A model generated the notes under the pieces. The model was not told where the DNA came from and did not search any database. It saw only the letters and a program-made list of their open reading frames with translations. From a virus, in IMG/VR virus record IMGVR_UViG_3300025132_000020, positions 1-30,770 of that record: a stretch of 30,770 nucleotides of DNA; one strand, written 5' to 3'. Shown in pieces: positions 1-6,721 of this stretch. Each line of letters begins with the position of its first letter. The stretch's first letter is position 1. The translations under genes and the position numbers were made by a program.

Positions 1-99
1 CTTAGAGCAGAACTGTCCAAAGACAGTCCCTATTATGGCAAGAGCGGCCAGTTTTTTAAGAGCGCTGAACTGCTCGAAGTATCGATCGTTACAATACCC
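1..99. repeat. 99-bp terminal direct repeat (left copy)
   Basis: Bases 1-99 are identical to 30672-30770, read directly. The repeat lies inside the prohead protease reading frame, and joining the ends restores one uninterrupted frame. An exact length of 99 looks like a k-mer overlap left by a de Bruijn assembler closing a circle, rather than a biological terminal repeat. Confidence 0.95.
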
Positions 100-507
100 G
101 CAAATGCTGAGGCCACAATGATTACACAAAAGGAATTTTCTGAATTCAAAAGCAGTATGCTCCACGAGATCCGCAATATGATCCGCTCCGAGCTTCTTAC
201 TCTGCCTGAAATGCGCATCAAGCACATCTTAGAGATCAGTGAGGAGGACGATAAGATCGTGATCTCCTTTGCCAAGGCTAAAGAAGAAATGGACGATATG
301 GAGGATATGGAACAAGAGGCGCTTGATCGCAGTAAAGAAGAGGACGAAGAGGACGAGGAGAAAGACCTCGAAGACAGTGAAGAGGACTCAACAGAAGATA
401 TGCCCAAAGCATACGGTGACGATGAGGACAGTGAAGACGACGACAAGCGAAAAAATTTTAAAACTGATATTGATAAAATCGCTGAGCTGTTTGCTCAGGT
501 CATATAA
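1..507 (+). CDS. HK97-type prohead protease, C-terminal part (cut by window start)
   Basis: This is the 3' part of the gene that begins at 30327. Frame 1 is open from base 1, in phase with the 30327 reading frame when the 99-bp overlap is collapsed, giving a protein of about 283 residues. This part holds the end of the S78 protease fold (LLEVSIVTIP) and then a tail extremely rich in Asp and Glu (about 311-460) ending at TAA 507. Family knowledge: these serine proteases trim the scaffolding part of the capsid protein during head maturation. The acidic tail may act as an internal scaffold or targeting tail, which is inference. The ATG at 118 is internal and not the true start. The capsid gene follows 20 bases downstream. 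Confidence 0.9.
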   Translation, partial: LRAELSKDSPYYGKSGQFFKSAELLEVSIVTIPANAEATMITQKEFSEFKSSMLHEIRNMIRSELLTLPEMRIKHILEISEEDDKIVISFAKAKEEMDDMEDMEQEALDRSKEEDEEDEEKDLEDSEEDSTEDMPKAYGDDEDSEDDDKRKNFKTDIDKIAELFAQVI

Positions 508-527
508 AACCATAAGGAGGACATAAC

Positions 528-1973
528 ATGTCTAACCACAAGATCGAAGAGGCTAAGCGCCTTGTTGCGGGACTGGTCAAGCATCAGCGAGAATCAGAAG
601 ACCGCATGACAAATTTTGAGCAGCAGGTCAAAGACCTAAAGAAAGCTCAGCAGCTCATGGCGGAAGGTCAAGAGCGAACCGTCACACCTGAAATCAGCGG
701 CGGCGACTTTGCGCTCAAGCAGTTTATGAATGAAGACGGTGTGCGCTGGACAAACGGAACCTCTAGAAAAGAGATCTCTGGTCGTGGACGCGTAACAGTA
801 GAAGAAAAGGGCTTGCTTGATGCGGATACCTATGCTAACGAATGGCATGCTGATCTGTGCAAAATGGCACAAGAGCGCTCATTGGTTAGGGGCATTATGC
901 GCGATGCGTCTACTCCTAAAGCTGACATGAAGCTTTACAACCACCTTCAGAAGGCGCCTTCATTCATGAAGCCTGCTGTAGAGAAAATTTTTAGTGACTC
1001 CGCAGGTGTCGGAAGCGAGTGGATCCCTGACGAATTTTCAAATCAGCTCTATCAAACTTTTTCTATACCTCGCGGACTGCGTTCTTTGTTTGCTGATGTG
1101 CAAATGGATCGCGAGACTTTGCTCGTACCCAAGTTAAGCCGCGGTGGACGTCCTTATATTAAAGGGGCCGCTACAGATGATCTGGCTTCTTACACTGCTT
1201 CAACCATTGAGACAGCGCAGAAGACCATCAGAGCTAAAGGCTTAGCGGTATTGATGAACATTGACGATGCAGCGGGCGAAGACTCAGCATTCGCAATCAT
1301 CCCAGCTATGACTCGACAGGTAGCTCAAGATCTTGAAGATGCTTATGAAGACTGTATGATTAACGGTGATACAGCGGGCACTCATCAGGACACAGGCCTC
1401 GCCTCATGGAATATTCGTGAAAGATGGGGCGCTTCGGGCCTCGGAACTGCGAGCGATCATAGACGCACCTTCTTGGGGCTTCGGGCCGCTGCTTTGGACA
1501 AAGGAACAGGCGACAACAGCGCTTTTAACTTTGCTAACTTTCTAGCTGTATCGTCTAAGATGGGCGAGCTTGCAATGGGTAACAAAATCATCATTGCATC
1601 ACCAGAAGCTGTTCTTGCTAACTTCCTTGATCTTACTGAGGTGGCTACCTTGGACAAGTTCGGGCCTCAAGCAACTGTATTGAGCGGACAGATCGCATCA
1701 TTGGCAGGTATGCCGATCATCATGAGTCGATTCATGGGCGCTGACATGAACACAAACGGACTCTTTGACAATGTAACAAAGACAAAGACCGGTTATCTGA
1801 TCGTCAATCGTGACAGCTATTACAACTATGTAAGACGCAGAATCACCATTGAGACCGATAAGGATATTAAGAGCGGTGTTATTCAGGTTGTAGCGACCAT
1901 GAGAGGAGTCTTTGATTCCCCAGATGCCACAGCAACCAAGAATGTAGCTTATCATTACAATATAGCGATATAG
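528..1973 (+). CDS. HK97-fold major capsid protein
   Basis: 481 residues, starting at ATG 528 seven bases after a perfect AAGGAGG site. Residues about 1-50 are charged and coiled-coil-like (KRLVAGLVKHQRESEDRM), typical of the delta/scaffold domain that the neighbouring prohead protease removes. The remainder has the pattern of HK97 capsid proteins: GVGSEWIPDEFSNQLYQTF near the start of the mature part, a glycine-rich E-loop region, and a C-terminal segment with IIASPEAVLANFLD, LAGMPIIMSRFMG and the final RRRITIETDKDIKSGVIQVV strand. It lies directly after the protease and before the connector genes, the normal order of HK97-like head modules. It forms the icosahedral shell. Confidence 0.92.
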   Translation: MSNHKIEEAKRLVAGLVKHQRESEDRMTNFEQQVKDLKKAQQLMAEGQERTVTPEISGGDFALKQFMNEDGVRWTNGTSRKEISGRGRVTVEEKGLLDADTYANEWHADLCKMAQERSLVRGIMRDASTPKADMKLYNHLQKAPSFMKPAVEKIFSDSAGVGSEWIPDEFSNQLYQTFSIPRGLRSLFADVQMDRETLLVPKLSRGGRPYIKGAATDDLASYTASTIETAQKTIRAKGLAVLMNIDDAAGEDSAFAIIPAMTRQVAQDLEDAYEDCMINGDTAGTHQDTGLASWNIRERWGASGLGTASDHRRTFLGLRAAALDKGTGDNSAFNFANFLAVSSKMGELAMGNKIIIASPEAVLANFLDLTEVATLDKFGPQATVLSGQIASLAGMPIIMSRFMGADMNTNGLFDNVTKTKTGYLIVNRDSYYNYVRRRITIETDKDIKSGVIQVVATMRGVFDSPDATATKNVAYHYNIAI

Positions 1974-1982
1974 GAGTATAAA

Positions 1983-2351
1983 ATGCCGATTATATTAAAT
2001 GCTTATCTGGATATTACAGCCGGCTCAGCGATCGATTGTTTCTTGGTTTGTCCTGTTGGGCTACAAGTAAAAGAGGTTAGACTTTGCGCCAATGCAATTA
2101 CAGCTAACAGTACCAATTACTTAACGCTTTCAGTTCAAAATCGAGCAGGAACAACCACTTTCGCATCGAGAGCCACAGACAGCAGCAGCTTTGCTGTCGG
2201 TGTTGTTGAGTCGTTGACTTTGGCAAATGCTGACGAGCTAGACTTTGCAGCTGGTGACGCAATCAAGATCCGAGTCGGACATGCTAACTCTGGTGTTGAT
2301 GGTCAAATCTCAGTGAATGTTCTTTGTGATCTTGCTAGAGACTATAGCTAG
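1983..2351 (+). CDS. Small beta-rich virion protein, possible head decoration protein
   Basis: 122 residues starting at ATG 1983, nine bases after the capsid stop with a GGAG-type site (TAGGAGTATAAA). I do not recognise the family firmly. The protein is rich in Ala, Val, Ser and Thr with alternating short hydrophobic strands (VKEVRLCANAITANSTNYLT, AIKIRVGHA), lacks long helices and ends in DLARDYS. Its position immediately after the major capsid protein and before the head-tail connector is where capsid decoration or head fibre proteins are often encoded. A decoration role is therefore inferred from context and beta-rich composition only. Confidence 0.5.
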   Translation: MPIILNAYLDITAGSAIDCFLVCPVGLQVKEVRLCANAITANSTNYLTLSVQNRAGTTTFASRATDSSSFAVGVVESLTLANADELDFAAGDAIKIRVGHANSGVDGQISVNVLCDLARDYS

Positions 2352-2359
2352 GTGATCTG

Positions 2360-2971
2360 ATGGCCCTTGTATCTGCTGCGACTCTCAGACAGTATCTACC
2401 AGAGATACAAGGGTCAGATCTAGACTCTGATCTTAATGGCCTCATCAGCCGAGTTGAATCCACTATAGCTCGCTATCTTGGGTTTACCTTGGCCGATGGG
2501 GCCACATCTTTAACTTTGGATCAGTCCACTTATAGCTTGCATATAGATGGGCCTATGTTTTCCATGCCTACCGTTCTACAGATCCCGATCAAGCCTGTTG
2601 TTTCTGTCTCCTCGTTACACAGCGATCCGGATCTGGAGTACTCCGCGGACACTGAAATTACATCCTCTCAATACATTCTCGACAAAGAAAACTCTCGCAT
2701 CATCTTAAAGACTGATAGCACAGCTTCATTTGATCGAGGGTATCGCAACATTAAAGCGGTTGTGTCCGCGGGCTACTCCACCTCCTCCCCACCTGACGAC
2801 CTTGTTCATGCGATCTGTGTCTATGCTAGCCATTTGCAGCGGGCGAAGACCTCACAAGGCAATCAGTCAATCACACAGCGTAATTCTACCGTCACACTCA
2901 GCGCGCGCACGATGCCGCCCGAAGTCAAAGAGATTTTAAGAGGGTTCAGAAATGGCTCAACTATCCTTTGA
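2360..2971 (+). CDS. Head-tail connector (gp6-like adaptor)
   Basis: 203 residues from ATG 2360. The first 40 residues (LVSAATLRQYLPEI, then SRVESTIARYLGF) and the later helix DDLVHAICVYASHLQRA match the architecture of gp6/gp15-type adaptor proteins: two N-terminal helices, a beta insert and a long helix. These form a ring below the portal and connect it to the tail terminator. The insert with YSLHIDGPMFSMPTVLQIPIKP resembles the usual strand before the PV..V motif in the family. The gene overlaps the following gene by 20 bases, indicating translational coupling. Confidence 0.75.
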   Translation: MALVSAATLRQYLPEIQGSDLDSDLNGLISRVESTIARYLGFTLADGATSLTLDQSTYSLHIDGPMFSMPTVLQIPIKPVVSVSSLHSDPDLEYSADTEITSSQYILDKENSRIILKTDSTASFDRGYRNIKAVVSAGYSTSSPPDDLVHAICVYASHLQRAKTSQGNQSITQRNSTVTLSARTMPPEVKEILRGFRNGSTIL

Positions 2972-3350
2972 TCAGTTTATAAAGGGCGCACAGAAGGCCC
3001 AGCGGCGACTCATAAAGGATCTCAATAACATCCTGCTTAAGAGCGCTTTAAGAATGGAGCGTGACGCAAAGAAGAACGCGACAAGTTTTCCCAAGGTGCG
3101 TACGGGGCGCTTAAGGTCGTCGATTATGGGCTTGACCGATGCGCCACAAGGCACGCCAAGAATAATCCTTAGAGCTGGCGGTCAGTCTGGCGGCTCAGAT
3201 GTGGACTATGCAAAGTATCAAGAATACGGAACACGCTTTATTCAGCCACCACGCCTATTTTTAGGTAAGGCAGTTTTAAGAGAGCGTGACAGATTACCCA
3301 ACGACCTTAAGCCGCTTTTATCAGTGTCTCTAGGGGTGGAAAATGGGTAA
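2952..3350 (+). CDS. HK97 gp10-like head-tail joining protein
   Basis: 132 residues from ATG 2952, inside the end of the connector gene. Key features of the HK97 gp10-like family are present: an N-terminal helix with a basic face (QKAQRRLIKDLNNILLKSAL), a central K..FPKVRTGRLRSSI motif, and the conserved VDYAKYQEYGTRFIQPPRLF motif in which the protein ends in a basic helix. Such proteins sit at the head-tail interface. The position between the connector and the tail terminator agrees. The stop overlaps the start of the next gene by 8 bases. Confidence 0.8.
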   Translation: MAQLSFDQFIKGAQKAQRRLIKDLNNILLKSALRMERDAKKNATSFPKVRTGRLRSSIMGLTDAPQGTPRIILRAGGQSGGSDVDYAKYQEYGTRFIQPPRLFLGKAVLRERDRLPNDLKPLLSVSLGVENG

Positions 3351-3801
3351 CTCGATACAAGTCACCATCATCGATAAGATCAAAACCCTGATATCTGCTG
3401 ATTACAGCTCAGGGTTCAGCGGATCGAATTTGTCCGCTACTGGTCGGGTCATTATTGGAGCGCCAAATGGGGCACCACTGATCCCCAGTGCATCGATCAT
3501 CTACATAGACACCATTGAGCGCCAAGGCCGAACACTGGGGCGTTATGTTGGAGAGTCCGTCTTTCAGATTGTGGCTTATGCTGGGGCCTCGACACTTGAG
3601 AACCGGATCAGGCTGGCGATCAATCTAGCTAGCGATATTCAAAAGGCACTCACATCTGATCGGACTTTGGGCCTTGCGGGCCTCACTGAAGATGTTTTGG
3701 TCAATCAAACAGCGCTAGACGGTGAAGAATATGGTATAAGTCAGGCAGGGATCGCTCTGCTTGAGGTTAGAGTAACTCATCAAACGCAATTTGGGGTCTA
3801 G
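3343..3801 (+). CDS. Tail terminator protein
   Basis: 152 residues from ATG 3343 (within GGAAAATGGG). It is encoded between the gp10-like protein and the tail tube region, the standard place of the tail terminator that caps the tube and docks to the connector. It starts with a helix (VTIIDKIKTLI), has a central beta strand region (SASIIYIDTIERQGRTLGRY, VFQIVAYAGA), a helix (ENRIRLAINLASDIQKAL) and a last strand ending in VRVTHQTQFGV. This alpha/beta layout is typical of lambda gpU and SPP1 gp17-type terminators. No catalytic site is expected. Confidence 0.65.
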   Translation: MGNSIQVTIIDKIKTLISADYSSGFSGSNLSATGRVIIGAPNGAPLIPSASIIYIDTIERQGRTLGRYVGESVFQIVAYAGASTLENRIRLAINLASDIQKALTSDRTLGLAGLTEDVLVNQTALDGEEYGISQAGIALLEVRVTHQTQFGV

Positions 3802-3803
3802 CT

Positions 3804-4565
3804 GTGAGCTGGTACAATGGATCATTTAATCGCCGCATGCCGGTCACAATCAATGCAAGCGCTGCATCAAGTGGTACACATGACTTTGAGGTGACAATTC
3901 CGGCCGATTGGGATGATTTCTGGGACAATATCAGATCAGACGGTAACGATATTGTGCTCACTGATGCAGACGGAAAGAGCATTTTAAACTTTCAATTTAA
4001 AAGCGGCTTTAACCTGCCTAACAGATCGCTCACACTTGAGGCTGAGAACATCAACATCGGAACAAACAACACGATGCGAGTGTGTCAGCTTTACTTTGAT
4101 AATGCCAACCAGAGCAGCAGCTTGCAAACCTCGATCACAGTATCGAGCGTGTTAACAGGACACATCTATCTAGGCGGGCCTGCTGGCTTTGTGGTTAAAG
4201 ATAGCGGATTCAGGCCGATCGGAACGGTGCCGACAAGCATATTTCAGAAAGACCCAGATGATCAGATCGATATATGGTTCCCAGTGGGCACAAGGCTCGC
4301 AAAGCGTCGCATTGAGTACAATCAAAGACTAGACTTTAAGCTTGTGCAGAGGGCCTCTATTGAGGTTAAAAATGATAGCAAAGTCAATCAGGTGTCAATG
4401 TATGCGCTTGAGGAGCTTAGGATTATAAATGGCTGGTGTCGCTTGAGGATCAAGGCTGGCACAGATAATAATGATTTTACAGTTAGATTAGGGCTGGTCA
4501 CCACTGATGCAGAGGTGATCATTATGTCGTGTTTATTACAAGTTAGAGAGTTAACAGCTCAATAG
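3804..4565 (+). CDS. DUF2341-like beta-rich virion protein
   Basis: 253 residues beginning with GTG at 3804, two bases after the tail terminator stop. The N-terminus (WYNGSFNRRMPVTI) and the downstream pattern with DIVLTDADGKSILNF and MRVCQLYFDNANQ resemble DUF2341-type domains found in archaeal and bacterial surface proteins, which start with W.....RRPI.I and contain DL.F.D..G. The C-terminal half is beta-rich (IEVKNDSKVNQVSMYALEEL). Its place between the tail terminator and the tail tube gene suggests a virion protein, perhaps a tail or capsid surface ornament. The exact function is unknown. Confidence 0.5.
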   Translation: MSWYNGSFNRRMPVTINASAASSGTHDFEVTIPADWDDFWDNIRSDGNDIVLTDADGKSILNFQFKSGFNLPNRSLTLEAENINIGTNNTMRVCQLYFDNANQSSSLQTSITVSSVLTGHIYLGGPAGFVVKDSGFRPIGTVPTSIFQKDPDDQIDIWFPVGTRLAKRRIEYNQRLDFKLVQRASIEVKNDSKVNQVSMYALEELRIINGWCRLRIKAGTDNNDFTVRLGLVTTDAEVIIMSCLLQVRELTAQ

Positions 4566-4574
4566 GAGAATAGA

Positions 4575-5513
4575 ATGCCTTTACAATTTGGACGATCAGG
4601 CTTTATCAATTTAGGGGAAGAATCCAGCTACGGTTCGGCCTCATCTTTGACAGTGACAAATAGAATTGTGAGCGCAAGCTTGGCAGAGTCACAAGAGCGG
4701 TCAAGAAAGTCATTTTTAACGCAAAGCGGCGCAGCTTTTTCAGTCGGTCACTTTGATAACTTTCTCATGGTTGGTGGTTCTGTTGAACTTCCTTTGCTCT
4801 ATGAAGGATCAGGACTACTCATCAAAGCAGCATTGGGATCTGTTACCACAGCAGGAGCGGGCCCTTCTTATACGCACACCTTTGCAGCATCTGCCGATCT
4901 ACCCAGTTTGACCGTTGAGTTCCAAAGAGGTACGGGATCAAGTGAAAAGTTCTTGGGCTGCATGGTTTCAAGTATCTCTTTCAGTGGGGCAGCTGGTGAG
5001 GAAATTATGATGAGCGTTGACTTTATCGCTCAGGACGCAAACACCCGAACAGGAACAGCAAGCTCCACTTTTGGATCTGGTCGTCAAGTGTTCCACTTTG
5101 AGGCGGGTACACTGTCGTTTGGTGGTAACACTTACAATGTCAGATCCTTTGAGTGCACCATAGACAACAAGCTCGAAAGGCGGCAGGTGCTCGGAGACAA
5201 GAAGACACTTGAGCCTGCTATCAGTGATGTGCGGGAGGCTATGTTTAACCTCACGCTTGAAATGGAAGACGATAACCTGTATAACGCTCAACTAGCTGAT
5301 ACCACATCGGATGCGGTTCTTGTGTTCACCAATTCAGACAGTGACAGCATCACTTTTACGCTCAAAAATGCCTACATAACGGACTACAGTGATCCTGTTG
5401 CTACATTCGGCGCTTTGGAGCGTTCTGTTACCTTTATGGGCGAAGCTGACAGCAGCAACGAGGCGATCAGCATTGTGATTGTGAACCAACAAAGCTCAGC
5501 AGTTGCTAACTAA
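4575..5513 (+). CDS. Major tail (tube) protein
   Basis: 312 residues from ATG 4575 after TAGGAGAATAG. The start (MPLQFGRSGFINLGEESSYG) is typical of tail tube proteins, which open with a short strand and a G.E..YG turn. The body is made of beta strands: a long strand pair around VEFQRGTGSSEKFLGCMVSS, then ISFSGAAGEEIMMSVDFIAQ and a C-terminal Ig-like pattern. It follows the terminator and precedes the chaperone and tape measure genes, the normal place for the tube protein that polymerises around the tape measure. In this genome the usual contact to the chaperone gene is broken by a minus-strand cassette. Confidence 0.8.
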   Translation: MPLQFGRSGFINLGEESSYGSASSLTVTNRIVSASLAESQERSRKSFLTQSGAAFSVGHFDNFLMVGGSVELPLLYEGSGLLIKAALGSVTTAGAGPSYTHTFAASADLPSLTVEFQRGTGSSEKFLGCMVSSISFSGAAGEEIMMSVDFIAQDANTRTGTASSTFGSGRQVFHFEAGTLSFGGNTYNVRSFECTIDNKLERRQVLGDKKTLEPAISDVREAMFNLTLEMEDDNLYNAQLADTTSDAVLVFTNSDSDSITFTLKNAYITDYSDPVATFGALERSVTFMGEADSSNEAISIVIVNQQSSAVAN

Positions 5514-5553
5514 ACGAAAAAAGGCCCTTTTCAGGGCCGATCTTCTTTGGTTG
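5509..5553. repeat. 45-bp inverted repeat shared with 24216-24260
   Basis: The reverse complement of 5509-5553 is identical to 24216-24260 over 45 bases. It contains the terminator stem and flanking bases that need not be conserved for termination. This marks the 3' edge of a cassette that occurs twice in opposite orientations. Confidence 0.95.
5515..5538 (-). terminator. Rho-independent terminator of the - strand gene (also between convergent genes)
   Basis: On the - strand the sequence reads GGCCC TGAAA AGGGCC-type stem followed by TTTTTT (plus-strand A run 5515-5522, stem 5523-5538). The T-tract is on the - side, so it mainly ends the small gene 5825-5556. In the + direction the stem is followed only by TCTTCTTTGG, so it may partly stop transcription from the tail tube gene. 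Confidence 0.8.
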
Positions 5554-5555
5554 TC

Positions 5556-5825
5556 TTAGATTTTAACATTGTAATAAGTGCCCAGATATCCATCTAGCTC
5601 GCAGTTGTATGCTTCTATATCGTTAATTACTTGAGCATTTAGATTTTTTAAGTATTTAGCAATCATCTTCATTGTTTGCATGTCTTTTTCTTGATTGTCT
5701 TCTGTGAATAATGAGACGTTAAAACTTCCATCACCTAAAAATGTGACTGCAAATTCATCAGATGTTATAAGGATTTCTTTTTTTAGAAGATTTGAGATCT
5801 TTGTTTCTATTTGTCGAAGAGTCAT
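5556..5825 (-). CDS. Small unknown protein of an accessory cassette (moron)
   Basis: 89 residues; ATG at 5825 follows CAACAGGAT. I do not recognise the family. It is acidic, with helices at both ends (RQIETKISNLLKKEI, MQTMKMIAKYLKNLNAQVI) around a short beta pair (FAVTFLGDGSFNVSLFTED), and ends in YLGTYYNVKI. There is no signal peptide or membrane segment. It runs against the surrounding tail operon, between the tail tube and tail chaperone genes, and has its own promoter and terminator. Both control elements are repeated at the TerS-TerL cassette near 23.6-24.3 kb. This is the definition of a moron; a role in host interaction or anti-defence is only inferred. Confidence 0.8.
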   Translation of the reverse strand: MTLRQIETKISNLLKKEILITSDEFAVTFLGDGSFNVSLFTEDNQEKDMQTMKMIAKYLKNLNAQVINDIEAYNCELDGYLGTYYNVKI

Positions 5826-5858
5826 TTTGTTATCCTGTTGTTTGGTGTTTGTACTTTA

Positions 5859-5886
5859 ATAATACCATCTACACTATGAACCGCAA
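5859..5886 (-). promoter_or_regulatory. Sigma70-like promoter of the 5825-5556 gene
   Basis: On the - strand: TATAAAC, then -35 TTGCGG (5886-5881), a 16-base spacer and -10 TATTAT (5864-5859). The 62 bases from 5893 to 5832 match 23581-23642 at 59 positions. Confidence 0.75.
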
Positions 5887-5905
5887 GTTTATAATGTAAA
5901 ATAAA

Positions 5906-5947
5906 TTAAAAAACCTTTATGTAAGATCCTCGATATGTTAAAAAACC
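5906..5947 (+). promoter_or_regulatory. Tandem TTAAAAAACC repeats upstream of the tail chaperone gene
   Basis: TTAAAAAACC occurs at 5906-5915 and 5938-5947, 32 bases apart, about three helical turns. The region lies between the divergent - strand cassette promoter and the chaperone start at 5981, so it may be an operator or part of the promoter that restarts tail transcription. I see no convincing -35/-10 pair here. Confidence 0.3.
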
Positions 5948-5980
5948 GGTACACCCTTAACAGATCAACAGGAGGATCAC

Positions 5981-6499
5981 ATGAAGGATTTTTTAAAAGA
6001 GCTAGTACAGGATAGCTTCTGGCGGGTTGAGTGCTTTGGTGGGCAAGTACTCATCGAAGGCCGCATATTGACCCCAGCAGAAGCGGAACGGGCCGGTCTT
6101 GCCTCTTCCCTTATTGCAGCTCAGATCGTCAAAGATCAACGCAGTTCAGGCGCTCAGAACATCCAAGATATAGCAAACAAAGCTCAGGAGGGCGAAGACC
6201 TAAGCGAGCAAGAGCAAGATCAGCTCATCGGCTTTATGTCGTCTTTACGACCTGAGCAGCTTAGTGCAATGACAGATCAAGAAGACCGTATATTGTGCGA
6301 GGTTGTTAAAAGAGGTAGTTCTGATGCTGGCGTATCGTGGGAGCGGTTGTTTCTGGTAACGGGCATTGATCAGCAAAATCCTGATACGGGCGCTTTGTGG
6401 GTCGGTATGCTGAGCAAGGAAGACAGATCGGCAATCATGGACGCGGCCATGGAAGGACACAAGGAGGCCGCACAAAAAGCGGCGAGCTTTCGCGGATGA
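5981..6499 (+). CDS. Tail assembly chaperone (gpG-like), zero-frame product
   Basis: 172 residues from ATG 5981, seven bases after AGGAGG. Highly charged and helical, with no membrane segment (LTPAEAERAGLASSLIAAQI, DLSEQEQDQLIGFMSSLRPE). It stands immediately before the tape measure gene, the fixed place of the gpG/gpGT chaperones that coat the tape measure protein before tail tube assembly. The zero frame stops at TGA 6497-6499, but another frame continues to 6719 without interruption and joins the tape measure gene, so a recoded longer form is expected. Slip candidates are UUU-C at 6488-6491 (+1) and the A5 run at 6474-6478 (-2). Confidence 0.75.
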   Translation: MKDFLKELVQDSFWRVECFGGQVLIEGRILTPAEAERAGLASSLIAAQIVKDQRSSGAQNIQDIANKAQEGEDLSEQEQDQLIGFMSSLRPEQLSAMTDQEDRILCEVVKRGSSDAGVSWERLFLVTGIDQQNPDTGALWVGMLSKEDRSAIMDAAMEGHKEAAQKAASFRG

Positions 6500-6719
6500 T
6501 AAACAACTGCTCCACATTTACGATCTTATTGGCGCTCGCTACGGTGTATTGCCCTCTGAGATTGCAAAGCTTAGCTGGGCGGATCTGTTCGTCTGTGTCC
6601 GGTGCTTGTCGACACGATCGCAAAGGGTAAACGGTATTATTAAGAAGCAGAATCGCAAAAAGTCTGCTATGTTATTCCCGAATGTAAGCTTGTCTGATCT
6701 TGCTGATCTGCTGGGGTAA
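6498..6719 (+). CDS. gpT-like extension of the tail chaperone, made by frameshift
   Basis: This frame has no good start codon but is open from before 6480 to TAA 6717-6719, two bases before the tape measure ATG. The translation (DKQLLHIYDLIGARYGVLPS, then EIAKLSWADLFVCVRCL and a basic segment with KKQNRKKSAMLF) looks like a real compact helical domain, with the LSW.DL pattern often seen in second-frame chaperone segments. It is in the +1 (equal to -2) frame relative to 5981-6499. Known biology: many tailed phages make a G-T fusion by ribosomal slippage, most often -1, but +1 and -2 cases exist. Without this extension about 220 bases would be non-coding, which is unlikely in this compact region. 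Confidence 0.65.
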   Translation, partial: DKQLLHIYDLIGARYGVLPSEIAKLSWADLFVCVRCLSTRSQRVNGIIKKQNRKKSAMLFPNVSLSDLADLLG

Positions 6720-6721
6720 TT

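Noticed and set aside
1-99. True biological direct terminal repeat
   Set aside because: It lies inside the protease gene and has exactly 99 bases; assembly overlap of a circle is simpler.
33-446. 137-residue Ser-rich - strand reading frame
   Set aside because: It is the antisense of the acidic Asp/Glu-coding tail of the protease; low complexity, no ribosome site.
4968-5291. 107-residue - strand reading frame in the tail tube gene
   Set aside because: Antisense shadow without leader or recognisable composition.
6397-6630. -1 frame after the tail chaperone as the frameshift product
   Set aside because: Ends at 6630, does not reach the tape measure gene, and lacks the domain-like sequence seen in the +1/-2 frame.
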